Assembly: GCA_000233775.1 (NCBI GenBank)
Contig: CP003096.1
Location: forward strand, 1,080,501-1,144,500
Reading direction: 5' to 3'
DNA length: 64,000 nt
Source of the DNA: Thermovirga lienii DSM 17291
Lineage (GTDB): Bacteria > Synergistota > Synergistia > Synergistales > Thermovirgaceae
Shown here: in pieces, positions 24,048 to 32,822 of the stretch
How the letters are laid out: each line of letters starts with the position of its first letter
Numbering within the stretch: the first letter of the stretch is position 1
The notes under the pieces: generated by a model
Seen by the model: the letters and a program-made list of their open reading frames with translations, nothing else
What the model was told of the DNA's origin: nothing
The model's database searches: none
Program-made: the position numbers and the translations under genes

Positions 24048-24075
24048 ATTATAACGTTACAGGGGTACATGTCAA
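24048..24075 (-). promoter_or_regulatory. promoter of the arginine decarboxylase-speEBD operon
   Basis: Consensus TTGACA (24075-24070) and TATAAT (24053-24048) with a 16-base spacer, about 53 bases upstream of the start codon. The spacer contains the 8-bp palindrome TAACGTTA (24052-24059), a possible operator. Confidence 0.75.
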
Positions 24076-24109
24076 TTAATAAATTTGATTGATGCGAAAT
24101 TTTGTTTTA

Positions 24110-25168
24110 TTATAAGTGCTTGATGAGTGTTTTTACATAGGTTTCAATATCTTCGACAGAACATTTGCCTACTATCTTTCCGTGCTGGAAAAAGACCACA
24201 CCACTTAAAGTCCCCGCTACACCCAAGTTTGCGCTTGATGCCTCCTTGGGACCGTTAACTTCGCAGCCCATTACTGCTATGGTCCAATCTTTTGGGAACT
24301 TATCAAGTACTGGTTCTATTGCCTTTACGAGGGTCTGCACATCGATTCTCTTTCTGCCACACGTAGGACAGGACACGAGATCGGCTCTAAAACGCCTAAT
24401 TCCGAGAGCTTGAAGTATCTCCTGCCCCACTTTGATCTCCTTAACTGAAGAGTCCGTTAGGCTTACCCTTATCGTGTCGCCGATCCCTTGGGATAACATT
24501 AAAGCTATGCCCACGCTACTTTTAGTTACTCCATGTACTCCTGGTCCTGCCTCCGTGATACCTATATGCAGTGGGTAAGGATACCTCTGTTTTAGCAAAA
24601 TGTTGGCCTTCAACGTTGCATTTATTGAAGTTGCCTTGGCTGAAATTATTAGGTCCTCAAAGCCTTCATCCCACATGAGTTTTATTTGTTCTTCAACTGC
24701 CAATACTAAGGCCTTTGCTTGATCACCTTGTGCTCTTTCATAAAAGCTTGAAGCCAACGAGCCTCCATTAGCGCCTATCCTTATCACTACACCCCTTTCT
24801 TTTGCAGCGCTTACAATCTCTCGTAAGGCTTTTTTGTTCTTCATGTTGCCAGGGTTTATCCTTACCGAGGGGCAACCTGCTTCAATGGCTGACAGGGCCA
24901 AATTAGGGTCAAAATGTATGTCGGCCATGATTGGAATATTAGTAGACTTTATCAAACATTGGAGCTGCTCCTTAAGCTCCAACGATGGAAAAGCAACACG
25001 CAACAACTCGCAACCTTCTCTTTCCAGTTCCCTAACCTTTGATACTACTTCTTCAAGGTTATATAGGGGAACTTTAAGCATAGTTTCTACTCTAACAGGA
25101 TAACCACTACCCACTCCCATTCCACTGATGAAAACACATCTACCTTTTTTATCGCTCATTCTTTTCAA
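24110..25168 (-). CDS. ispG: 4-hydroxy-3-methylbut-2-enyl diphosphate synthase IspG
   Basis: Penultimate enzyme of the MEP isoprenoid pathway, an Fe-S protein. The 352-residue protein shows RVAFPSLE, MADIHFDPNLAL, SVRINPGNM and the C-terminal cluster residues in SCPTCGRKRID and VMGCEVNGPKEA. It begins right after the rseP stop at TTG 25168; ATG 25159 three codons on is an equal alternative because neither has a strong ribosome site. It is the last gene of the long envelope and isoprenoid polycistron. Confidence 0.95.
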   Translation of the reverse strand: MKRMSDKKGRCVFISGMGVGSGYPVRVETMLKVPLYNLEEVVSKVRELEREGCELLRVAFPSLELKEQLQCLIKSTNIPIMADIHFDPNLALSAIEAGCPSVRINPGNMKNKKALREIVSAAKERGVVIRIGANGGSLASSFYERAQGDQAKALVLAVEEQIKLMWDEGFEDLIISAKATSINATLKANILLKQRYPYPLHIGITEAGPGVHGVTKSSVGIALMLSQGIGDTIRVSLTDSSVKEIKVGQEILQALGIRRFRADLVSCPTCGRKRIDVQTLVKAIEPVLDKFPKDWTIAVMGCEVNGPKEASSANLGVAGTLSGVVFFQHGKIVGKCSVEDIETYVKTLIKHL

Positions 25169-26221
25169 TCAGTTCCCTTCTCGTGTCAAAATTTTCACTA
25201 AATCTTTCCATGTTACTGCGGCCAGCAGAGAAAGTAACAATATAAAACCTATAAAATGGATATATTGTTCCCACTTTTCTGGGATCCTTCTCCTAAAGAT
25301 CATTTCTGCGACTACAAGCGCTAACCTTCCCCCATCAAGAGCTGGAAAAGGGAACAAATTTAAAATTCCCAGATGAAGGTTTATCAGGGCAAGGAAGGAT
25401 AAAAAGCTCCAAAGACCTTCTTTTGCAGCTTCTCCTGCCATGGACGCTATTCCCAGAGGGCCTGTGACGGATATGCCGGAACTCCCAGATATCCATCTAA
25501 CAATCCCCTCCAATATTTGAACACTGAAGTTCCAAATGTAGCTTACGGATTTTAAGGTGGCAGATAAAGGGTTGTAAGTTACTCTTGAAGGCTGTATGCC
25601 TAATAAAGGGTATCCATACTCTGGATCCAAAGGAATCTCCGCAAAGATCACCCTAACTTCTCCATTAACCTTCTTCACTTTTATTTTTACTGGTCCTGGT
25701 GTTTCTCCACTTTTCTTTATAGCCTGAGACATTTCCTTCCAGTCGTGGACAGGCTTATCTCCAACCGCAAGTATGACATCGCCTCTTTCTAAACCATATT
25801 TTTCAGCAGGGTAACCCTTCAGAACGTTTCCTATTTTTGCAGAGTTCAAATCCAAAACTCCGTGAGTTGAAAGCAAAAAAGCGGTCAACAATATGGCGAC
25901 CATTATATTGGTAACGGAACCGCTTGCAAGGACTATGAACCTCCTCCATGCGGGTTTCCCCATGAAATCCATCCCTGGTAACACCTGCTCGTTGTCTTTC
26001 TCTTCGCCCATGCCTGCAAGTCTTACGAACCCCCCAATAGGAATGACCCTCAAGGACCAAACTGTCGTTCCTATCCTTCTTTGGTATAAACAAGGCCCCA
26101 TTCCAAAGGAAAACTCGTGCACTTGAATGCCATTCCATTTGGCCGTTATGTAGTGCCCAAACTCATGGGATATCACACATATACCAATAACGACAAGGAA
26201 AGATAAAGTACTTATTAACAT
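25169..26221 (-). CDS. rseP: site-2 protease RseP (M50 zinc metalloprotease)
   Basis: Intramembrane protease that cleaves membrane anchors such as anti-sigma factors. The zinc motif HEFGH is at 19-23 in the first membrane helix, a PDZ domain spans about 110-200, and the second zinc element is LFPFPALDGGR near residue 295. 350 residues. Gene order uppS-cdsA-dxr-rseP-ispG is widely conserved. GGGGTG precedes the ATG. Confidence 0.94.
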   Translation of the reverse strand: MLISTLSFLVVIGICVISHEFGHYITAKWNGIQVHEFSFGMGPCLYQRRIGTTVWSLRVIPIGGFVRLAGMGEEKDNEQVLPGMDFMGKPAWRRFIVLASGSVTNIMVAILLTAFLLSTHGVLDLNSAKIGNVLKGYPAEKYGLERGDVILAVGDKPVHDWKEMSQAIKKSGETPGPVKIKVKKVNGEVRVIFAEIPLDPEYGYPLLGIQPSRVTYNPLSATLKSVSYIWNFSVQILEGIVRWISGSSGISVTGPLGIASMAGEAAKEGLWSFLSFLALINLHLGILNLFPFPALDGGRLALVVAEMIFRRRIPEKWEQYIHFIGFILLLSLLAAVTWKDLVKILTREGN

Positions 26222-26252
26222 TCACCGCACCCCTATCATAAAATTAAAGAGA

Positions 26253-27395
26253 TTACTTAACTTGTTTTTTGACTAGTTTTTTGCCAACATTTACCAAATC
26301 TGAAGCGTCATCCAAAGACTTAGGTTCTCCCCCGCTATAAGAGTCAAGGGCTTTCTCTATCAGCTCAGGTATCTGTCCAAAGGAAATTTTCCCCTCGATG
26401 AAGAGATTTACAGCCTCTTCATCGGCTCCCACCAAAATCGCCCTGCAAGCTTCACCTTTTCTGGCAGCCTCCAGAGCTATAAAATAACAAGGAAATCTTT
26501 TGGGATCTATCCTCTCAAGGGTTAAGGTTCCGAAACCCAGCGGGGACTCTTCAACGGGTACATCAAGCCTTTGTGGATAAGAAAGAGCTGACAGGGCGGG
26601 CAGGAACATATCTGGGTTAAATACAGCAAGCTGCATGGAGCCGTCAACAAATTCTACTCCTCCGTGGATTTTGGACTCAGGATGAATTATTCCCTCGATT
26701 CTATCTATGGGAATATCGAACAGTATGGATGCCTCTATCACTTCCAGTCCTTTATTCATCATGGTTGCGCTGTCTATGGTTATTTTGCTTCCCATTTGCC
26801 ATACAGGATGCTTAAGCGCGTCTTTAGGTGTAACCCTTGGCAACGCATCCAGAGGATAATTGAGAAAGGGACCACCGGAAGCCGTGATGAACATTCTCTT
26901 CACTCCAAAGGGTTTACAGCTTTTTCCTAAACATTGCCAAATGGCATTATGCTCGCTATCTAGTGGCAGCAACTGGTTGTCATACTTGACGTGTTCCTTG
27001 ATCCATTTACCACCAACGATAAGACATTCCTTGTTGGCTATTAGCACTTCTTTTTCGTTATCAAGCGCAAGTATAATGGCCTTCAAAGATGTGACCCCGG
27101 AAGAGGCAAAGACAACCTTGTCTACCTCGGGATCACAAACCATCTCCTCCAAAGATTCAGGGCCAAACCTCACGGTAATATCAGGGATATCATCATTTTT
27201 TTTAAAACTTCCCATTTGGGGACTGAATAAATATGCCTTTGGAGTACCAAACTTCTTACATATTCTTATTAGTTTTTCGCCGTTGCTGTAAGCAGCCGCA
27301 GAGTGTAAAGAAAACACGTCGGGATATGCATCTATTACGCGTAAAATAGCGTTTCCAACACTTCCTGTGGCTCCAATCAAAGCTATCTTATACAT
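26253..27395 (-). CDS. dxr: 1-deoxy-D-xylulose 5-phosphate reductoisomerase Dxr
   Basis: Commits deoxyxylulose phosphate to MEP, using NADPH. The 380-residue protein begins with the dinucleotide fold GATGSVGNAIL. Substrate and metal site stretches are LPLDSEHNAIWQ, TASGGPF and MGSKITIDSATMMNKGLEVIEA. Normal length. Start ATG is six bases after cdsA, with GGGGTT upstream. This is the target of fosmidomycin. Confidence 0.96.
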   Translation of the reverse strand: MYKIALIGATGSVGNAILRVIDAYPDVFSLHSAAAYSNGEKLIRICKKFGTPKAYLFSPQMGSFKKNDDIPDITVRFGPESLEEMVCDPEVDKVVFASSGVTSLKAIILALDNEKEVLIANKECLIVGGKWIKEHVKYDNQLLPLDSEHNAIWQCLGKSCKPFGVKRMFITASGGPFLNYPLDALPRVTPKDALKHPVWQMGSKITIDSATMMNKGLEVIEASILFDIPIDRIEGIIHPESKIHGGVEFVDGSMQLAVFNPDMFLPALSALSYPQRLDVPVEESPLGFGTLTLERIDPKRFPCYFIALEAARKGEACRAILVGADEEAVNLFIEGKISFGQIPELIEKALDSYSGGEPKSLDDASDLVNVGKKLVKKQVK

Positions 27396-27401
27396 GCCAA
27401 A

Positions 27402-28220
27402 TCAACCCCACAAATTGCCCCAAAGAAGATACACCAGCGTGGCAGAAACTACCACGCTATCAAACCTATCCAAGAACCCTCCATGACCTGGAATGATGTT
27501 TCCCGAATCTTTTATTCCTGCCTCCCTCTTGAGGAGAGATTCTGCAAGATCGCCTGCTTGACCGAAAGTGCCGCACAGCAAACCTATCAAAAGCAATGGG
27601 ATAGGTTCAAGCTGCCAAAAAAAGGATAAAAGCCCTGCACACATGAGACTTCCTGCCAGCCCTCCAAAGAATCCCTCCATGGTCTTTTTAGGACTAACAT
27701 TGGGCGCAAGGGGGGTTTTACCCCAATTACAACCCACAAGGTATGCCATTATGTCACAACTCCATGTGCAAAAAAACAAAGTCCCCAGAATGAAAAATCC
27801 CCACTGATGCTCTCTAAGGATAATCATGAAAGACCACGGGAGAACACAGTAAACTATTCCACCAACGGTGCCGCTCAAACTATGGATACCGAAGCTGGTC
27901 CCAGATGCGCTTTTGCGTATTATCTCAACTAACATTACAAAAAAGGTACCCATAACCAAAGAAGGAACTATCGCATTGTAAAAATGAAAGAACGAAAGAA
28001 CTAAAATCGTTATGCCAACAAAAAAGCCCGTTGCCTTTGAAACGTGAAAGAAACCTTTCAGTATACGATAGAACTCCAACAAAGACCCCAAAGCCACAAT
28101 AGAGCAAAGAATAAACCACGGATAACCACCAAGGTACAGAGAACCCATTATTGCGGCAACAATAAAGAAACCACTGATAGCTCTTTTTATGGTCTCGTTC
28201 TTTATGTCAAACTGCCCCAT
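27402..28220 (-). CDS. cdsA: phosphatidate cytidylyltransferase CdsA
   Basis: Membrane enzyme that makes CDP-diacylglycerol. About seven hydrophobic segments are followed by the signature DLAESLLKREAGIKDSG and IPGHGGFLDRFDS. The open frame extends 14 codons into uppS, but ATG 28220 has AAAGG five bases upstream and begins MGQFDIKN, giving 272 residues. It overlaps the uppS end by 14 bases. Confidence 0.93.
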   Translation of the reverse strand: MGQFDIKNETIKRAISGFFIVAAIMGSLYLGGYPWFILCSIVALGSLLEFYRILKGFFHVSKATGFFVGITILVLSFFHFYNAIVPSLVMGTFFVMLVEIIRKSASGTSFGIHSLSGTVGGIVYCVLPWSFMIILREHQWGFFILGTLFFCTWSCDIMAYLVGCNWGKTPLAPNVSPKKTMEGFFGGLAGSLMCAGLLSFFWQLEPIPLLLIGLLCGTFGQAGDLAESLLKREAGIKDSGNIIPGHGGFLDRFDSVVVSATLVYLLWGNLWG

Positions 28221-28935
28221 AGCGCCTTTGCCTCTTTGCATATGATTCAAGAGCTTCGTCAAAATCTTTTTCCGAAAAATCAGGCCACAGTGTCTCAGTG
28301 AAAAAGAGCTCTGAATAGCTTGATTGCCATAACAAGAAATTGCTCAATCGCATCTCTCCACTTGTTCTTATTATCAAATCAGGATCCGGTACATCAGGTA
28401 AGTATAAACAAGATCTAAAAGATACCTCGTCGATTTCGTCTATATTGGAGGAGTAAATGTCCAGTAACTTCCTCGCTGCATCTATGATTTCCTGTCTTCC
28501 TCCATAATTTATGCAAAGAATTAGATCCAAAGTTTTGCAATTAGATGTTTCTTTTTGGACTTTTACCATGGCCATTCTCACATCTTCTGGAAGAGACTCT
28601 ATTCTTCCCGCAAAACGTAACCTTATGTCGTTTTGCTGTAAATCACCGCTTTTTTTAGTCAAATAGTTTTTTAGAAGGGAGAAAAGTCCCTCTACTTCTT
28701 CCTTGGGTCTCTTCCAGTTCTCTGTAGAGAATGCATAAAGGGTTAAGTACCTAATACCCCTTTTTATGGCTATTTCCAAGACTCTCTCTACAGTTTTTGC
28801 ACCCTCTTTGTGGCCAAAAAGCCTTGGTAGCTTTCTTTTTTGGGCCCATCGCCCATTACCGTCCATTATTATGGCTACATGTACAGGTATATTACTTGGG
28901 CTATCTTTGTGTAATGATTTTTCCACTTTGCTCAC
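28207..28935 (-). CDS. uppS: undecaprenyl diphosphate synthase UppS
   Basis: cis-Prenyltransferase making the lipid carrier for wall polymers. The 242-residue protein has AIIMDGNGRWA with catalytic Asp25, then TLYAFSTENWKRP and the C-terminal PDPDLIIRTSGEMRLSNFLL with the conserved Arg pair. Start GTG at 28935 lies inside the end of the uracil-DNA glycosylase gene (35-base overlap). Confidence 0.95.
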   Translation of the reverse strand: MSKVEKSLHKDSPSNIPVHVAIIMDGNGRWAQKRKLPRLFGHKEGAKTVERVLEIAIKRGIRYLTLYAFSTENWKRPKEEVEGLFSLLKNYLTKKSGDLQQNDIRLRFAGRIESLPEDVRMAMVKVQKETSNCKTLDLILCINYGGRQEIIDAARKLLDIYSSNIDEIDEVSFRSCLYLPDVPDPDLIIRTSGEMRLSNFLLWQSSYSELFFTETLWPDFSEKDFDEALESYAKRQRRYGAV

Positions 28936-29521
28936 CTTGTAATTCCATCCATTTTTGTTTTATTTCCTGTATATCTATCCATGTATAGTATTTAGGGCTT
29001 CCAACCTTCGTGGAAGCGTTCCTCAAAAGATAACTGGGGTGAAACATGGGTCTTATTAAAATCCCTCGCCAGTTGAACCATTTCCCCCTAAGTTTTGAGA
29101 TACCCTCTGTCGTTTTCAAAAGCCATTTTGTGGGAGTAGATCCTAGGCAGACAATTATCTTAGGGTTTACCAATATAATTTGAGACATCAGATATGGATC
29201 ACAAGATGTCATCTCCTCGATGGTGGGCACTCTATTGTTGGGCGGCCTACACTTTACTACATTGGTGATGTATATTTCTTCTCTCTTGATGCCTACGGAC
29301 TCGAAAATTTTATCCAATAGTTGCCCAGCTCTTCCCACGAAAGGAAGACCCTTTTCGTCTTCTTCTGCTCCTGGACCTTCTCCTATGAACATCAAGTCAG
29401 TATTTTTGTTGCCATAACCTATTACAGCCTGTTTTCTATGGGTTCCTAAAGGACATTTATTGCACTTTTCTATAAGGTCACTGAGTTTCTCCCAGGCCCT
29501 TTCCTTTTTCTCATTGATCAT
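28901..29521 (-). CDS. family 4 uracil-DNA glycosylase (Fe-S type)
   Basis: Removes uracil from DNA. The 206-residue protein has the four cluster cysteines C20, C23, C91 and C107, the active-site motif GEGPGAEED (48-56) and the late HPSYLLR motif. Family 4 is typical of thermophiles and many other bacteria that lack Ung. The start ATGA overlaps the stop of the P-loop gene. Its place between a P-loop protein and uppS has no obvious functional meaning. Confidence 0.92.
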   Translation of the reverse strand: MINEKKERAWEKLSDLIEKCNKCPLGTHRKQAVIGYGNKNTDLMFIGEGPGAEEDEKGLPFVGRAGQLLDKIFESVGIKREEIYITNVVKCRPPNNRVPTIEEMTSCDPYLMSQIILVNPKIIVCLGSTPTKWLLKTTEGISKLRGKWFNWRGILIRPMFHPSYLLRNASTKVGSPKYYTWIDIQEIKQKWMELQGEQSGKIITQR

Positions 29522-30381
29522 CGAAAGTCCACCTCTTGTATAATCAGATCTATCCTTGCGACCTCTAGTCCCGTAAAAGTTGATATTGCGCTGTTAAGCC
29601 TTTTTTGGATCAGTTTGCCCAATTCGAAAAACTGCAATTCTCCACATATTGCCCTTATTTGTACGGAAAGGGCTACCTTTTCATCCAAGGATTTAACATC
29701 TACATCAATAACTTTAGAGACTCCCCTGGTTCCTGCTACAACAAATTTCCCTATCTGTTCTATCGCCGTAGGTTCGATGTGCAAGCTCCCGTAAAATTTA
29801 AATGGTGGCCTCACTATGGTTTTTTCTCCTTCATGCTCTTGCTTATCGGATAGAAAAACCTTCAACCGACCAACCAGCTTCCCTGCAAAGTTTCTTCTGA
29901 CTTGCACATGAGATACAGGAATAACATGCTGCCCCTTGATAGCACGCTCTCGCCGGGCGTTCATTATTTCTTCTTTTGAGGCTACTTCCTCTATCCGTAT
30001 TATCTTTTCTGGAGTGTTAAGCCCTAAATTGTTCGTTATCTGCTCAACCATTCCAACCGAAGTAGATATTATCATTACAGTACAAGGTTGGGCCTTCTTC
30101 AAAAACGACCTTACTGCTTCTCTATGATCCTCAAATTGAAACAAGGCTCTCCGTATGGCCTTTATTTGGTTTTTTTCCGTCTTGGCACTTCTACCACAAA
30201 CAATTTGTCCCTTCCTTATTACCAATCCATCGTCAATAATATAATCCGCACCTAAATCCTTTGCCACAAGCTGAGCTCTCTGACTCTTCCCAGTGCCAGC
30301 AGGTCCTACAAAAGCAATCACCTTTACTCCTTTGATCACTTCCTTTTTTGAAAATTCGGTTAGGTGATTTTTAGAGTTCAA
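29518..30381 (-). CDS. P-loop NTPase with C-terminal Asp23/Gls24-like domain, unknown function
   Basis: A 287-residue two-part protein. Residues 22-175 form a P-loop NTPase with Walker A GPAGTGKS (26-33), and the phrase DYIIDDGLVIRKGQ resembles an uncharacterised Firmicutes ATPase family. Residues about 195-287 look like an Asp23/Gls24 envelope domain: VVAGTRGVSKVIDVDV, VQIRAICGELQFFELGKLIQ and TGLEVARIDLIIQEV. The first start is TTG 30381 inside the hisC-like gene; a GTG 20 codons later, five bases after AAAGGAG, is a strong alternative. I recognise both folds but not the fusion. Neighbours make envelope precursors. Confidence 0.7.
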   Translation of the reverse strand: MNSKNHLTEFSKKEVIKGVKVIAFVGPAGTGKSQRAQLVAKDLGADYIIDDGLVIRKGQIVCGRSAKTEKNQIKAIRRALFQFEDHREAVRSFLKKAQPCTVMIISTSVGMVEQITNNLGLNTPEKIIRIEEVASKEEIMNARRERAIKGQHVIPVSHVQVRRNFAGKLVGRLKVFLSDKQEHEGEKTIVRPPFKFYGSLHIEPTAIEQIGKFVVAGTRGVSKVIDVDVKSLDEKVALSVQIRAICGELQFFELGKLIQKRLNSAISTFTGLEVARIDLIIQEVDFR

Positions 30382-31480
30382 CGGAAGTCAACACCTTCTT
30401 CAAAGAGGTTAAGAATTTGTCGTTTTCCTCCGGCAGGCCTATGGAAACTCTAAGGTGTCCAGGCAATCCTAAATCGCTTCCTTTCCTTACTATTACTCCT
30501 TCTTTCAGTAACAAATCATATATCAAGTCAGATTTAGCATGTTTGATAAGCAGGAAGTTAGCGCAGGTATTTACGGTCTGCATACCCAATTCCATAAGGG
30601 AATCCAGAATTCTTTTTCTCTCCGCGATCGTTTTGAGGCGCACTTCCTTGATGTACTCCTCCTCCATCAAAGCTGCTGCTGCAGCTTTTTGCGCAATGCT
30701 GTTTACTTCAAAAACTGGATGAGTTTTATCGTAGGCATCCACTATTACTTTAGGGGCAATAGCATAGGCAACCCTCAAGGCAGCGAGTCCATATATCTTG
30801 GAGAAAGTTCTTATCACAACTACTCTACCAACCTGCCTAAACAGCTCTACCCCTGCCAGATAGGCAGCATCCTCTACATATTCTGCGTACGCTTCATCCA
30901 CAATCAGAAGGATTCCTCTGTTCTCTAGTTCGAGCGCAAGCTTGAGCATCTCGCTTCTTTTCAGCATCTTCCCTGTAGGGTTGTTAGGGTTACATATAAC
31001 GAGCGCTTTTGTATTCTCGCTGCAATGAGATATTAAATCTTCTATTGCCCAGTAATCTTCATCTTTCGCATTTACCTCTACGCATTTGGCAGAAGCAGCA
31101 ATAGCAGCAAGTTTGTAAAGGGGGTAAGTAGGTGTTGGTAGGAGGATCTCTTCTCCAGGATTAATGATCGCGTGGAAAAGAGAATGCAAAATCCCCTCAG
31201 TTCCAGCGCCTATTATGACCTCCTGAGGAGATACCCCCCATTTGGCAGCTACCCTCTTCCTTAAAAGGTAAGATCCTGGATCGGGATATCTATGCACTTT
31301 GCTGGTTCCCTTTATTATGGCTTCTTTCACAGAATCGGGCAAAGGCCAAGGATTTTCATTTGAACAGAGTTTAACAATCTTTTCAAACCCTAGTTCCCTC
31401 TGTAACTCTTCAATAGGTTTTCCATAACGGTACTTCCCTACTGATTTCAAGTCCTCCCTAACTACTTTTTTAAGCCACAT
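30371..31480 (-). CDS. hisC: histidinol-phosphate aminotransferase-like PLP enzyme
   Basis: Class I/II aminotransferase of 369 residues. Substrate and cofactor stretches include CSNENPWPLP, GAGTEGILHSL, NPNNPTGKM, DEAYAEYV and the PLP lysine in RTFSKIYGLAALR. No other his genes are near, so it may serve aromatic amino acids or histidinol phosphate; sequence alone does not decide. AAGGAGG eight bases before the ATG. It lies downstream of murA in the envelope polycistron. Confidence 0.85.
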   Translation of the reverse strand: MWLKKVVREDLKSVGKYRYGKPIEELQRELGFEKIVKLCSNENPWPLPDSVKEAIIKGTSKVHRYPDPGSYLLRKRVAAKWGVSPQEVIIGAGTEGILHSLFHAIINPGEEILLPTPTYPLYKLAAIAASAKCVEVNAKDEDYWAIEDLISHCSENTKALVICNPNNPTGKMLKRSEMLKLALELENRGILLIVDEAYAEYVEDAAYLAGVELFRQVGRVVVIRTFSKIYGLAALRVAYAIAPKVIVDAYDKTHPVFEVNSIAQKAAAAALMEEEYIKEVRLKTIAERKRILDSLMELGMQTVNTCANFLLIKHAKSDLIYDLLLKEGVIVRKGSDLGLPGHLRVSIGLPEENDKFLTSLKKVLTSVEL

Positions 31481-31516
31481 AATGCTTCCTCCTTTGTTCA
31501 GAAGCTGTATTATAAC

Positions 31517-32803
31517 TTACCACTTAGCGCTCCCATCTTCTTCCGATGGCAATTCCTCCACATCGCCCCCCAAGGCTTTCAGTTTATTTTGAAAATCTTC
31601 GTAACCTCGTCTTATGTGACCTAATCCATACACAACTGTCTCATCCTCTGCAGCAAGCCCCGCTAACACAAGAGCAGCTCCCGCTCTTAGATCTGTGGCC
31701 CTAACCTCTGCTCCTTTAAGTTTTGGTACGCCGTTGACAATGGCGGTGTTGCCTTGTAATTCTATATCAGCACCCATCCTTTTCAACTCACTTACATGCA
31801 AAAATCTGGATTCAAAAATGGTCTCCTTTATCACGCTAGTACCTTCTGCTATGGTCAATAAAGCAGTAAACTGCGGTTGCATATCTGTGGGAAAGCCTGG
31901 ATAAGGTAACGTCTTAAGGGATACTCCTTTCATTTTGCAATCTCTCGCATCAACAGTAACAGCATCTTTCTCCACTTCTACTGTCACTCCTGTTTCCTCT
32001 AACTTGGCTAAAGTGGCGTCTATGTGTTCTAGCGTTACGTTCTTCACTTTTACCTTTCCTCTTGTTATAGCTCCTGCCACCATGTACGTCCCCGCTTCTA
32101 TTCTGTCAGGAATTATCTTTACTTCAGTTTCCTCTAGGGAGTCAGTACCCTCTATATGAATTATTCCGGTACCTACACCCTCTATATTACATCCCATCAG
32201 CTTTAAAGCTTCCGCTAGATTGGTGATCTCAGGCTCCCTTGCTGCGTTCTCTATAACGGTCTCTCCTTTTGCAAACACGGCCGCCATCATAATGTTCTCA
32301 GTAGCCCCGACGGAAGGAAAATCCAAGTATATTCTAGTACCCCTAAGTTCCTTAGCTTTGGCATGAACTGCACCATGAAGGAGCTCTACCTCTGCCCCTA
32401 GCTTCACTAATCCTTTAAGGTGGAGATCAATCGGTCGGCTACCTATAGCGCAACCGCCAGGAAGAGGTAAGACAGCCTTTCCCATTCTAGCAAGCAAGGG
32501 GCCTAAAACGAGAGATGATGCTCGCATCTTACTGACCAAAGCCTTAGGGGTTTCCCAGCATAGATCTTCAGGCACGGACAGTATCATGCTATGATCTACA
32601 TGGTTAACCTCTACCCCTAATTGCCTCAGTAAATCAGCCATGGTATATATATCTTCTAATTTAGGAACATCCTTGATTTTCAATCTCTTTCCTTTAAGCA
32701 GCAAAGAAGCTGCTATTACAGGCAATGCTGCGTTTTTAGCTCCTTGTGTCGTGACTTCTCCACTCAAAGGATTACCGCCCTTAATCAACATTTTAGAATA
32801 CAT
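31517..32803 (-). CDS. murA: UDP-N-acetylglucosamine 1-carboxyvinyltransferase MurA
   Basis: First committed step of peptidoglycan synthesis. The 428-residue protein has GAKNAALP near the N-terminus and the fosfomycin-target Cys118 in PGGCAIGSRPIDLH, so it should be fosfomycin sensitive unless protected otherwise. A GTG at 32812 is part of the GAGGTG Shine-Dalgarno; ATG 32803 has six-base spacing and is the start. Follows wecB by 19 bases. Confidence 0.95.
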   Translation of the reverse strand: MYSKMLIKGGNPLSGEVTTQGAKNAALPVIAASLLLKGKRLKIKDVPKLEDIYTMADLLRQLGVEVNHVDHSMILSVPEDLCWETPKALVSKMRASSLVLGPLLARMGKAVLPLPGGCAIGSRPIDLHLKGLVKLGAEVELLHGAVHAKAKELRGTRIYLDFPSVGATENIMMAAVFAKGETVIENAAREPEITNLAEALKLMGCNIEGVGTGIIHIEGTDSLEETEVKIIPDRIEAGTYMVAGAITRGKVKVKNVTLEHIDATLAKLEETGVTVEVEKDAVTVDARDCKMKGVSLKTLPYPGFPTDMQPQFTALLTIAEGTSVIKETIFESRFLHVSELKRMGADIELQGNTAIVNGVPKLKGAEVRATDLRAGAALVLAGLAAEDETVVYGLGHIRRGYEDFQNKLKALGGDVEELPSEEDGSAKW

Positions 32804-32822
32804 TAAAATCACCTCATCCGAG

